Below, piece by piece: positions 1 to 5,430 of a stretch of DNA of 5,430 bases. The stretch comes from Bacillota bacterium (GTDB lineage Bacteria; Bacillota; Clostridia; Lachnospirales; Lachnospiraceae). Location: NCBI GenBank assembly GCA_023424235.1, contig JAFAEB010000420.1, positions 1 through 5,430 of the forward strand, written 5' to 3'. The first letter of the stretch is position 1. Every line of letters starts with the position of its first letter. Below the pieces are notes generated by a model. That model was not told where the DNA came from. It made no database searches and saw only the letters and a list, made by a program, of their open reading frames with translations. The translations under genes and the position numbers were made by a program.

Positions 1-127
1 CATCATATTTCATGATTTGAAATGGGTCTTTCCCATTCTCTTTAAGTTCCGCTAATTTCTGTCTTCTTATTTTTAAGAGTTCGTTCAAATCTTGTTCTGT
101 GCTTACCAAATTATTTTCTTCTGCCAC
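1..127 (-). CDS. lysS: Lysine--tRNA ligase (LysRS, class II), N-terminal fragment
   Basis: Only the first 42 codons are in the window; the gene runs off the left edge. The product charges tRNA-Lys with lysine in the cytoplasm. The visible peptide begins MAEENNLVSTEQDLNELL and continues through KIRRQKLAELKENGKDPF (residues 19-36), the characteristic amino-terminal lead-in of bacterial class II LysRS, just before the OB-fold anticodon-binding domain. Neither that domain nor the catalytic domain is visible. I chose the GTG at 127-125 as start because the AAAGGGTGA ribosome site (142-134) then lies at normal spacing and the protein begins MAEEN as in relatives. An in-frame ATG at 133-131 would add two residues but leaves only 3 nt after AAAGGG. 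The gene lies 38 bp downstream of greA on the same strand with no terminator between them, so co-transcription from the greA promoter is likely. The identity rests on a short stretch but is distinctive. Confidence 0.88.
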   Translation of the reverse strand, partial: MAEENNLVSTEQDLNELLKIRRQKLAELKENGKDPFQIMKYD

Positions 128-133
128 AATCAT

Positions 134-142
134 TCACCCTTT
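134..142 (-). promoter_or_regulatory. lysS ribosome binding site (decides GTG start)
   Basis: Read on the minus strand this is AAAGGGTGA. The spacing to GTG at 127 is 9 nt from GGG, whereas the ATG at 133 follows GGG by only 3 nt. This favours GTG initiation. The sites are seen in the sequence; the choice is inferred. Confidence 0.6.
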
Positions 143-165
143 CTATCTAATGTACCTAAAGTCTC

Positions 166-648
166 TTAGTTTGATTTTTGTATTTCTAATATTTTATATT
201 GAAGCATTCCAGAATGTGTATCAACTGTAATGGTTTCACCAACCTTTGCTCCGATTAATGCTCTGCCAACAGGAGACTCATTGGATATTTTTCCTTTTAA
301 GCTATTCGCTTCTGTGGAACCAACAATTTTATATTCCATTTCTTCATCATATTCTAAATCGAGAATTGTAACTTTACATCCAATATTTATAACATCAACG
401 TCAACTTCATCTTCGATAACTACTTCAGCATTTTTAAGTATTTTGTCTATCTCTTCAATACGAGCCTCAATTTCTCTTTGTTCATCTTTCGCTGCATCGT
501 ACTCTGCATTTTCAGATAAGTCACCTTGTTCTCTGGCTTCTTTTATTTTTTGAGCTACTTCTTTTCTTTTATTTACTTTAAGATCTTGTAACTCTTCTTC
601 TAATAATTTTAATCCTTCATAGGTTAATATATTTTTCTTATCTACCAT
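166..648 (-). CDS. greA: Transcript cleavage/elongation factor GreA
   Basis: This is a complete 160-residue protein, the usual GreA length (about 155-160). GreA enters the secondary channel of RNA polymerase and stimulates cleavage of backtracked transcripts, so stalled elongation complexes restart. Residues 1-75 form the predicted antiparallel coiled coil, rich in K, E and Q. Its tip carries the GreA signature QGDLSENAEYDAAKDEQ (41-57), with acidic D43 and E46 matching the catalytic tip residues known in the family. Residues 80-160 form the FKBP-like domain that docks on polymerase, including SPVGRALIGAKVGE (125-138). I chose ATG 648-646 because MVDKKNILTYEGL aligns with typical GreA starts and AAGGG (661-657) is 8 nt upstream. 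An in-frame GTG at 657-655, 4 nt after GGAGG, would add three residues and cannot be excluded. The reading frame stays open to an ATG at 690, but that lies at the predicted transcription start, so it is unlikely. The gene is first in an apparent greA-lysS operon. Confidence 0.96.
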   Translation of the reverse strand: MVDKKNILTYEGLKLLEEELQDLKVNKRKEVAQKIKEAREQGDLSENAEYDAAKDEQREIEARIEEIDKILKNAEVVIEDEVDVDVINIGCKVTILDLEYDEEMEYKIVGSTEANSLKGKISNESPVGRALIGAKVGETITVDTHSGMLQYKILEIQKSN

Positions 649-656
649 ACTAAACA

Positions 657-666
657 CCCTTCCTCC
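657..666 (-). promoter_or_regulatory. greA ribosome binding site, two overlapping Shine-Dalgarno cores
   Basis: On the minus strand this reads GGAGGAAGGG. The GGAGG core (666-662) fits the GTG at 657 with a short 4-nt gap, while AAGGG (661-657) fits the ATG at 648 with 8 nt. The arrangement leaves the exact GreA N-terminus open by three residues. Confidence 0.6.
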
Positions 667-697
667 ATCATTATCAAAATATCGATACATTCAAAGT

Positions 698-726
698 ATT
701 ATAACGTATCAACCAACCCTTGTCAA
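698..726 (-). promoter_or_regulatory. Sigma-A promoter of greA-lysS, perfect consensus
   Basis: On the minus strand TTGACA (726-721) and TATAAT (703-698) are separated by exactly 17 bp. Both hexamers match the vegetative sigma-A/sigma-70 consensus at all six positions, with optimal spacing. Transcription would start near 691-692, giving a leader of about 43 nt before the greA ATG. That leader has room for the ribosome site but no obvious regulatory structure. This suggests strong constitutive expression of the housekeeping pair. Confidence 0.93.
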
Positions 727-1374
727 CTAAAACGTACTACCTACATTCCTTATAAAAACTCTACTTTCTTAATAAAATATGACTATTTTAAGTAAAAATA
801 TCATATTTATTCTTCCTATATTTAATCAATTTATAAATGTTAGAAAGTTTCCTATTCATTGGCTTCCTATTTCTTATCTATATTGAAAAGCAATTGCGAA
901 ACATCAAGTATTTTGATTTGTGAAACCTATTATACGACTTCCTCTGCTCCAATGCTTCTACTGCATAACTTTTGAGCCAGAAAGGTATAAGTTGTATCCC
1001 AAATATATATTATTTTTGAACTTCGCAATCGTCTAGTCAATATTTATACTCTTTCATATAGTCGAAATATATTAATTACCTAATTAACATACTGTATTAT
1101 TGACAGGGTTATATCATTACATAATCACTTGTATTTTAAATAATTAATTTAGTATATTGAGCTTATCTTTAATTTGTACCTTAAAATCCTATAATATGTT
1201 ACCAACTTTTGCATCTTTTAATGACATTTAAGCTATTTTATATCATATCATTTCATTCAAAAAATATTCCTTATAAAATATATTATTATTCTCTTATTAT
1301 TTCTATTTTACTATATAAATTAGTAAATTAATAATTTTTATATGTAATTTTAACATATTATTTGGAATAAACTC
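727..1374. other. Long AT-rich divergent intergenic region without a recognisable gene
   Basis: About 650 bp separate the greA promoter from the PFOR promoter. Both strands are full of stop codons; I see no ORF with a ribosome site, no tRNA-like cloverleaf, and no riboswitch I recognise. Base composition is strongly AT-biased, with extended A/T tracts at 1255-1370 directly upstream of the PFOR -35 box that could act as an UP-element-like region. A less AT-rich patch at about 890-1035 is described separately. A loose direct repeat is present at 849-860 and 864-875 (TTCCTATTCATT / TTCCTATTTCTT). Such a long spacer is unusual in a compact genome and may hold decayed sequence or an unrecognised element. 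Confidence 0.6.
893..1029. repeat. Inverted-repeat-bounded, less AT-rich patch (possible small mobile-element or gene remnant)
   Basis: ATTGCGAA at 893-900 is the exact reverse complement of TTCGCAAT at 1022-1029, enclosing a 137-bp segment whose centre (about 930-1000) is visibly richer in G and C than the flanks. A further small hairpin, ATCAA-GTATT-TTGAT, lies at 903-917. On the minus strand a frame is open from TTG 1040 to a stop at 930 (36 residues, ending SIGAEEVV), with no ribosome site. I recognise neither the DNA nor this peptide. No target-site duplication is evident beside the repeats, so a MITE assignment is speculative. Two 8-bp arms at this distance could also be chance. Confidence 0.25.
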
Positions 1375-1403
1375 TTTACACATGTGTCGAATAGTGATAT
1401 TCT
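1375..1403 (+). promoter_or_regulatory. Sigma-A promoter of the PFOR gene with extended -10
   Basis: TTTACA (1375-1380) and TATTCT (1398-1403) are separated by 17 bp. A TG dinucleotide at 1395-1396, one base before the -10, makes an extended -10 element. Start of transcription is expected near 1409-1411, giving a leader of about 120 nt before the PFOR start codon. AT-rich sequence directly upstream may raise activity. This is the best promoter I can find for the gene; start-site data are lacking. Confidence 0.7.
1378..1387. promoter_or_regulatory. Perfect 10-bp palindrome overlapping the PFOR -35 box (candidate operator)
   Basis: ACACATGTGT is its own reverse complement and covers the last three bases of the -35 hexamer and the first part of the spacer. 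A dimeric regulator bound there would block polymerase. It does not resemble the Rex redox-repressor site (TTGTTAAnnnnTTAACAA) or another operator I can name. The palindrome is seen; its function is inferred. Confidence 0.3.
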
Positions 1404-1455
1404 CTAAGTGAGTATTTTTTTAAATACATTCATACATTTTTTGCAACTATAAGGC

Positions 1456-1498
1456 CTATTGGGTAATTTATATTTGTTACCCTATAGTCGTTTTTTTT
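1456..1498 (+). terminator. Intrinsic-terminator-like hairpin in the PFOR leader (candidate attenuator)
   Basis: CTATTGGGTAA (1456-1466) pairs with TTACCCTATAG (1477-1487) over 11 positions with one T-T mismatch, around a 10-nt loop. After TCG comes a run of eight T (1491-1498). It lies after the predicted transcription start and 15 nt before the AAGGAGG ribosome site. There is no upstream gene on this strand for it to terminate. It could therefore end part of the PFOR transcripts early, or protect and expose the 5' end of the mRNA. The downstream arm can also pair with ACTATAAGG (1446-1454), with one mismatch, a possible competing structure. Confidence 0.6.
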
Positions 1499-1513
1499 GG
1501 TTGCTAGGATTTT

Positions 1514-1520
1514 AAGGAGG
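1514..1520 (+). promoter_or_regulatory. PFOR ribosome binding site
   Basis: AAGGAGG is a full-strength Shine-Dalgarno sequence, 10 nt before the ATG at 1531. The spacing is slightly long but functional, and it confirms the start. It sits 15 nt downstream of the T-run of the leader hairpin, so it would be lost from prematurely ended transcripts. Confidence 0.85.
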
Positions 1521-1530
1521 ATAATATATC

Positions 1531-4500
1531 ATGGCTAGAAAAATGAAAACCATGGATGGAAATACCGCTGCCGCTCATGTATCATATGCCTTTACTGACG
1601 TTGCAGCTATCTATCCAATTACACCATCATCAAACATGGCTGAAGTAACCGACGCTTGGGCTGCCCAAGGTAGAAAAAATATCTTTGGACACGAAGTTCA
1701 AGTAACAGAAATGCAATCTGAAGCAGGTGCAGCTGGTACAGTACATGGTTCTTTAGCAGCTGGTGCTTTAACTACAACTTTCACAGCTTCTCAAGGTTTA
1801 TTGTTAATGATACCAAATATGTACAAAATGGCAGGTGAATTATTACCTTGCGTACTTAATGTATCTGCTCGTGCATTAGCAACTCATGCATTATCAATCT
1901 TTGGTGATCACTCTGACGTATATGCATGTCGTCAAACTGGATTCGCTATGCTATGTTCTAGTAATGTTCAAGAAGTTATGGATCTTGGTGCTGTTGCACA
2001 TCTTAGTGCTATTAAAGGTAGAGTTCCATTCTTACATTTCTTTGATGGTTTTAGAACATCTCACGAAATTCAAAAAATCGAAGCTTGGGAATACGAAGAC
2101 CTAAAAGACTTAGCTGATATGGATGCTATCAATGCATTCCGCCGTCGTGCATTAAATCCTGAGCACCCAGTTATTCGTGGTACTGCTCAAAATCCAGACA
2201 TATTCTTCCAAGCTAAGGAAGCAAGCAATACATATTATGATGCTGTTCCAGGTCTTGTAGAAGATTATATGAACAAAATTAATGAAAAAATCGGAACTAA
2301 CTATAAATTATTTAACTACTATGGTGCTCCAGATGCTGAACAAGTAATCGTAGCAATGGGCTCTGTATGTGATACAATTGATGAAACAATTGATTACTTA
2401 TTAGAAGCTGGCGCTAAAGTTGGTGTAATTAAAGTTAGACTTTATAGACCATTCAGTGCAAAACACTTACTTGATGTAATTCCTACTACTGTAAAACAAA
2501 TTAGTGTTCTTGATAGAACAAAAGAACCTGGTGCTCTTGGCGAACCTTTATACCTTGACGTTGTTGCTGCTCTTAAAGATACAGAATTCACAAATATTCC
2601 TGTATTTAGTGGTCGTTACGGTCTTGGTTCTAAAGATACTACACCTGCACAAATTATTGCAGTATTTAATAATACTGAAAAGAAAAGATTCACAATCGGT
2701 ATTAATGATGATGTAACAAATCTTTCTCTTGAAGTAACTGATAATGCTAATACTACACCAGAAAGTACAATTAGCTGTAAATTCTGGGGTCTTGGTGCTG
2801 ACGGTACTGTTGGTGCTAACAAGAACTCTATTAAGATTATTGGTGATCATACAGACATGTATGCTCAAGCTTATTTTGATTATGACTCCAAAAAATCCGG
2901 TGGTGTAACTATCTCCCACTTACGTTTTGGTAAAGAAAAAATTAAAGCAACTTACTTAATTAGTAAAGCTAACTTCGTTGCTTGTCATAATCCTTCTTAT
3001 GTAAGAAAATACAACATGGTTCAGGATTTAAAGAAAGGTGGAACTTTCCTTCTTAACTGTGGTTGGACAATGGAAGAAATTGAACAACACTTACCTGGCC
3101 AAGTAAAAGCATTTATGGCTAAAAACGATATTAAATTCTATACAATCGATGGTTTCTCAATTGGTAAAGAAATCGGTCTTGGCGGACGTATTAATACAGT
3201 TCTTCAAGCTGCATTCTTTAAATTAGCTAACATCATCCCTGTAGAAGATGCAGTTAAATTCATGAAAGATGCTGCAACTAAATCTTACAGTAAAAAAGGT
3301 GAAGCAATTGTTAAGATGAATCATGATGCAATTGATCGTGGTATTACAGGATTAACACAAGTTGAAATTCCAGCTTCTTGGGCGAATGCTGATAAAGAAA
3401 GCTTAGCAGTAACAGCATCTGGTACTAGAAGTGACCTTGTAAACTATGTTAACAATATTCAAAATCCAGTAAATGCACAAGATGGTAATAATCTTCCTGT
3501 TTCTGCATTTGTGGAATATGCTGATGGTACCGTTCCTACAGGTTCCTCTGCATTTGAAAAACGTGGTATTGCGGTAGACGTTCCACAATGGAATCCAGAT
3601 AACTGTATCCAATGTAACTTCTGTTCCTATGTATGTCCTCATGCATCCATTCGTCCAGTTGCTATGACAGAAGAACAAGCTGCAAATGCTCCAGAAGGAT
3701 CTGTTAACTTACCACTTACTGGTGTACCTGGATTTAGATTTGCGATTTCTGTATCTGCTCTTGACTGTCAAGGATGTGGATCTTGTGCTAATGTGTGTCC
3801 TGGTAAGAAGGGTGAAAAAGCTCTTGTTATGCAACCAATTGAAACACAATATGAATCACAAAAATTATTTGATTATGGCGTAGAAATTGGATTCCCAGAA
3901 GAAGTTGTTGCTAAGTTCAAAGAAACAACTGTTAAAGGTAGCCAATTTAAGAAACCATTACTTGAGTTCTCTGGTGCTTGTGCTGGATGTGGTGAAACTC
4001 CATATGCAAAACTTGCTACTCAATTATTCGGTGATAGAATGTATATAGCAAATGCTACAGGTTGTTCTTCAATCTGGGGTGGTTCTGCTCCTTCTACACC
4101 ATATACTGTAGGTAAAGACGGACGTGGTCCAGCTTGGGCTAACTCCTTATTTGAAGATAATGCAGAATTTGGTTATGGTATGGCACTTGCTCAAAAAGCA
4201 TTAAGAGGCCGTTTAATCTCTTCTGTTGAAGCTATTTCTAAAGTAACAGGTGATGAAGGTCTTAAAGCTGCTTGTGAACAATATCTTGCTACAAAAGATT
4301 CTAGTTCATTAAATGCACCTGCTACAAAAGAATTACTTGCTGCATTACAAAGCGCTGAAGATAGCCAAGATAAAGAAGATATCTTATCAAATAAAGACTT
4401 CTTATCTAAGAAATCTCAATGGATCTTTGGTGGTGACGGTTGGGCTTATGACATCGGTTTTGGTGGTTTAGATCATGTTATCGCTAGTGGTGAAGACGTA

Positions 4501-5055
4501 AATATCTTAATCTTTGATACAGAAGTTTACTCTAACACTGGTGGTCAATCTTCTAAAGCAACTCCAACAGGTGCAATTGCACAATTTGCTGCTGCTGGTA
4601 AAGATGTTAAGAAAAAAGACTTAGCTGCTATTGCTATGAGTTATGGATATGTATATGTAGCTCAAATCGCTCAAGGTGCTGATTACAATCAAACTATGAA
4701 AGCATTTATTGAAGCGGAAAGCTATCAAGGACCATCCGTAATTATCGCTTATGCTCCATGTATCAACCATGGTATTAAAGGCGGTATGAAGAACGCACAA
4801 ACTGAAGAAAAACGTGCTGTTCAATGCGGATACTGGCATTTATTCAGATTCGACCCTCGTTTAGCGGAACAAGGAAAGAATCCATTCCAATTAGACTCAA
4901 AAGCTCCAACAGAAAGCTTCCAAGAGTTCTTATTAAGCGAAGTTCGTTATAGCTCCTTAATGCGTGCAAACCCAGAAAGAGCACAAGAACTATTTGATAG
5001 AGCTGAAGTTCATGCAAAACAAAGATATGAAAAATTAGCTAAATTAGCTGAATAA
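1531..5055 (+). CDS. nifJ: Pyruvate:ferredoxin (flavodoxin) oxidoreductase, single-chain PFOR
   Basis: The cytoplasmic enzyme oxidises pyruvate with CoA to acetyl-CoA and CO2, reducing ferredoxin; it is the entry to acetate, ethanol and H2 formation in anaerobes. The 1174-residue protein is full length, with family domains in the usual order. Approximate limits are: I, 1-258 (YPITPSS 28-34; E64 for thiamine diphosphate; R114 for pyruvate); II, 259-415; III, 416-627; IV, the EKR motif at 676-678; V, a two-[4Fe-4S] ferredoxin domain; VI, thiamine diphosphate binding. Cluster ligands are C692, C695, C698, C702 and C746, C749, C752, C756. The proximal cluster is held by C817, C820, C845 and C1077, matching the spacing in the Desulfovibrio africanus enzyme. 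GDGWAYDIG (968-976) and DTEVYSNTGGQ (996-1006) form the cofactor and metal site. The protein stops soon after domain VI and lacks the longer C-terminal tail (domain VII) of the D. africanus enzyme. The ATG is 10 nt after AAGGAGG (1514-1520). It has its own promoter and terminator. No frameshift or missing ligand is seen. Whether its role is catabolic or electron supply to nitrogenase cannot be told here; catabolic is more likely. Confidence 0.98.
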   Translation: MARKMKTMDGNTAAAHVSYAFTDVAAIYPITPSSNMAEVTDAWAAQGRKNIFGHEVQVTEMQSEAGAAGTVHGSLAAGALTTTFTASQGLLLMIPNMYKMAGELLPCVLNVSARALATHALSIFGDHSDVYACRQTGFAMLCSSNVQEVMDLGAVAHLSAIKGRVPFLHFFDGFRTSHEIQKIEAWEYEDLKDLADMDAINAFRRRALNPEHPVIRGTAQNPDIFFQAKEASNTYYDAVPGLVEDYMNKINEKIGTNYKLFNYYGAPDAEQVIVAMGSVCDTIDETIDYLLEAGAKVGVIKVRLYRPFSAKHLLDVIPTTVKQISVLDRTKEPGALGEPLYLDVVAALKDTEFTNIPVFSGRYGLGSKDTTPAQIIAVFNNTEKKRFTIGINDDVTNLSLEVTDNANTTPESTISCKFWGLGADGTVGANKNSIKIIGDHTDMYAQAYFDYDSKKSGGVTISHLRFGKEKIKATYLISKANFVACHNPSYVRKYNMVQDLKKGGTFLLNCGWTMEEIEQHLPGQVKAFMAKNDIKFYTIDGFSIGKEIGLGGRINTVLQAAFFKLANIIPVEDAVKFMKDAATKSYSKKGEAIVKMNHDAIDRGITGLTQVEIPASWANADKESLAVTASGTRSDLVNYVNNIQNPVNAQDGNNLPVSAFVEYADGTVPTGSSAFEKRGIAVDVPQWNPDNCIQCNFCSYVCPHASIRPVAMTEEQAANAPEGSVNLPLTGVPGFRFAISVSALDCQGCGSCANVCPGKKGEKALVMQPIETQYESQKLFDYGVEIGFPEEVVAKFKETTVKGSQFKKPLLEFSGACAGCGETPYAKLATQLFGDRMYIANATGCSSIWGGSAPSTPYTVGKDGRGPAWANSLFEDNAEFGYGMALAQKALRGRLISSVEAISKVTGDEGLKAACEQYLATKDSSSLNAPATKELLAALQSAEDSQDKEDILSNKDFLSKKSQWIFGGDGWAYDIGFGGLDHVIASGEDVNILIFDTEVYSNTGGQSSKATPTGAIAQFAAAGKDVKKKDLAAIAMSYGYVYVAQIAQGADYNQTMKAFIEAESYQGPSVIIAYAPCINHGIKGGMKNAQTEEKRAVQCGYWHLFRFDPRLAEQGKNPFQLDSKAPTESFQEFLLSEVRYSSLMRANPERAQELFDRAEVHAKQRYEKLAKLAE

Positions 5056-5115
5056 TTGCTTATAAACACATTGTAATCTGGATGTGAATAATCAATACTC
5101 TAATTGCTATAATAT

Positions 5116-5165
5116 AAAAGGAGCATACCTCATAACTACAAAAGTTATGGAGTGTGCTCCTTTTT
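5116..5165. terminator. Rho-independent terminator of PFOR, probably bidirectional
   Basis: A long stem, AAAAGGAGCATACCTCATAACT-type left arm (5116-5137) with right arm 5143-5164, has 22 paired positions including one C-A mismatch and two G-U pairs, and a 5-nt loop ACAAA (5138-5142). It is followed by T (5160s), giving a T5 tract on the plus strand. It begins 61 bp after the PFOR stop. The A-rich left arm gives TTTTATATT on the minus strand, so it could also stop transcripts of the convergent permease gene. Confidence 0.9.
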
Positions 5166-5178
5166 ACGACTACAACAT

Positions 5179-5224
5179 AAGGACCTGTACATGATAACTT
5201 TTAAGTTAAAATGGACAGGTCCTT
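5179..5224. terminator. Second hairpin in the convergent spacer, likely terminator of the permease gene
   Basis: AAGGACCTGT (5179-5188) pairs perfectly with ACAGGTCCTT (5215-5224). Three further pairs (CAT/ATG) and an inner TAACT/AGTTA stem are separated by small mismatches. T-tracts are short on both strands (TTT after the plus-strand stem), so it is a weaker terminator by sequence than the preceding hairpin. It is the first strong hairpin met after the stop of the leftward gene at 5317, hence the assignment. Confidence 0.6.
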
Positions 5225-5225
5225 T

Positions 5226-5316
5226 CATAAATTCAATCATTATTTATTTTATTAATTTTATTTACTCATTGATTGTTCATTTATTCATTTCTTAATTCAT
5301 TCAATCATTTACTTAT
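5226..5316. repeat. Low-complexity TTCATT/ATTTA-rich stretch
   Basis: The stretch is made almost entirely of variants of TTCATT, TTCAAT and ATTTA on the plus strand. ATTCAATCATT occurs twice exactly, at 5231-5241 and 5299-5309, 68 bp apart. It would be the 3' untranslated region of the leftward permease gene. No ORF or RNA structure is apparent. Confidence 0.5.
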
Positions 5317-5430
5317 TTATGCAATATACTCTATTAACGCTACTACAAGTGGTAATGTTACCATAGAGATTAAAGTAGTAACCGCAAATACCTCAGATGC
5401 ATATAAGGCATTTTTATTATATCGTAATGC
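5317..5430 (-). CDS. C-terminal fragment of a membrane permease, probably AEC (auxin efflux carrier) family
   Basis: Only the last 37 codons and the TAA stop (5319-5317) are in the window; the gene enters from the right edge. The peptide reads NALYASEVFAVTTLISMVTL from residue 7, then PLVVALIEYIA. Residues 14-37 form one hydrophobic membrane-spanning segment ending the protein. The pattern of a small-residue lead-in, then AS-x-V-x-x-x-TTL-x-S-x-VTLPL and a final hydrophobic run is typical of the last helix of AEC-family permeases (MdcF/auxin-efflux-carrier-like). That family exports or imports small organic acids and other anions. The match rests on a short fragment, so another transporter family is possible and the substrate cannot be named. 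It is convergent with PFOR, separated by two hairpins. Confidence 0.65.
   Translation of the reverse strand, partial: ALRYNKNALYASEVFAVTTLISMVTLPLVVALIEYIA

Noticed and set aside
230..553. Plus-strand open frame of 107 residues
   Set aside because: It lies entirely antisense to greA, has serine-rich low-information composition and no ribosome site.
1100..1128. TTGACA at 1100-1105 as a promoter
   Set aside because: No good -10 hexamer exists at 16-18 bp; the nearest, CATAAT, is only 14 bp away, and no gene follows.
1190..1195. TATAAT as a -10 element for PFOR
   Set aside because: There is no acceptable -35 at the right spacing and it lies far from the gene; a better promoter is present at 1375-1403.
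1341..1357. TATGT...ACATA inverted repeat upstream of the PFOR promoter as a Rex-like operator
   Set aside because: The arms are only 5 bp and do not match the Rex consensus; chance is likely in this AT-rich DNA.
1408..1452. Possible 14-codon leader peptide starting GTG 1408
   Set aside because: The start coincides with the predicted transcription start and has no Shine-Dalgarno; composition is simply T-rich with no meaningful codon run.
2548..2919. Minus-strand open frame of 123 residues, and other out-of-frame or antisense frames inside PFOR (for example 1886-2104, 3403-3678, 3686-3883, 4621-4839)
   Set aside because: All are shadows of the PFOR reading frame, with no ribosome sites or family features.
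5226..5316. Repeated TTCATT/TTCAAT units as a CRISPR-like or regulatory array
   Set aside because: Unit length and spacing are irregular, with no conserved repeats and distinct spacers; it is low-complexity sequence.

Overview
The window looks like chromosomal DNA from a low-GC, strictly anaerobic Firmicute, most likely a clostridium of the Lachnospiraceae type. The pointers are AT-rich spacers, strong AAGGAGG-like ribosome sites, a greA-lysS gene pair and a single-chain clostridial pyruvate:ferredoxin oxidoreductase (PFOR). The species cannot be fixed from the sequence alone; Lachnoclostridium phytofermentans or a close relative is my guess.

Layout. Positions 1-127 (minus) are the 5' end of lysS, cut by the window edge. 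Positions 166-648 (minus) are greA, 38 bp upstream of lysS and apparently in the same operon. A perfect-consensus promoter (TTGACA, 17 bp, TATAAT) drives the pair leftward from about 691. Positions 727-1374 are a long, very AT-rich divergent spacer with no convincing gene. It contains one less AT-rich patch bounded by 8-bp inverted repeats (893-1029). Positions 1375-1530 hold the promoter and leader of the PFOR gene, including an intrinsic-terminator-like hairpin between promoter and ribosome site. Positions 1531-5055 (plus) are the complete 1174-residue PFOR. Two strong hairpins follow (5116-5165 and 5179-5224), then a T-rich low-complexity stretch. The last 114 bp (5317-5430, minus) encode the C-terminal end of a membrane protein, probably an AEC-family permease, convergent with PFOR.

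How the genes relate. lysS and greA are housekeeping genes of translation and transcription. PFOR is the central catabolic enzyme that turns pyruvate into acetyl-CoA, CO2 and reduced ferredoxin in fermenting anaerobes. It stands alone as a monocistronic unit with its own promoter, possible attenuator and terminator. The permease fragment has no demonstrable link to PFOR beyond being its convergent neighbour.

I found no undescribed multigene system. The points most worth a second look are the terminator-like hairpin in the PFOR leader, the palindrome overlapping the PFOR promoter, and the inverted-repeat-bounded patch in the spacer.
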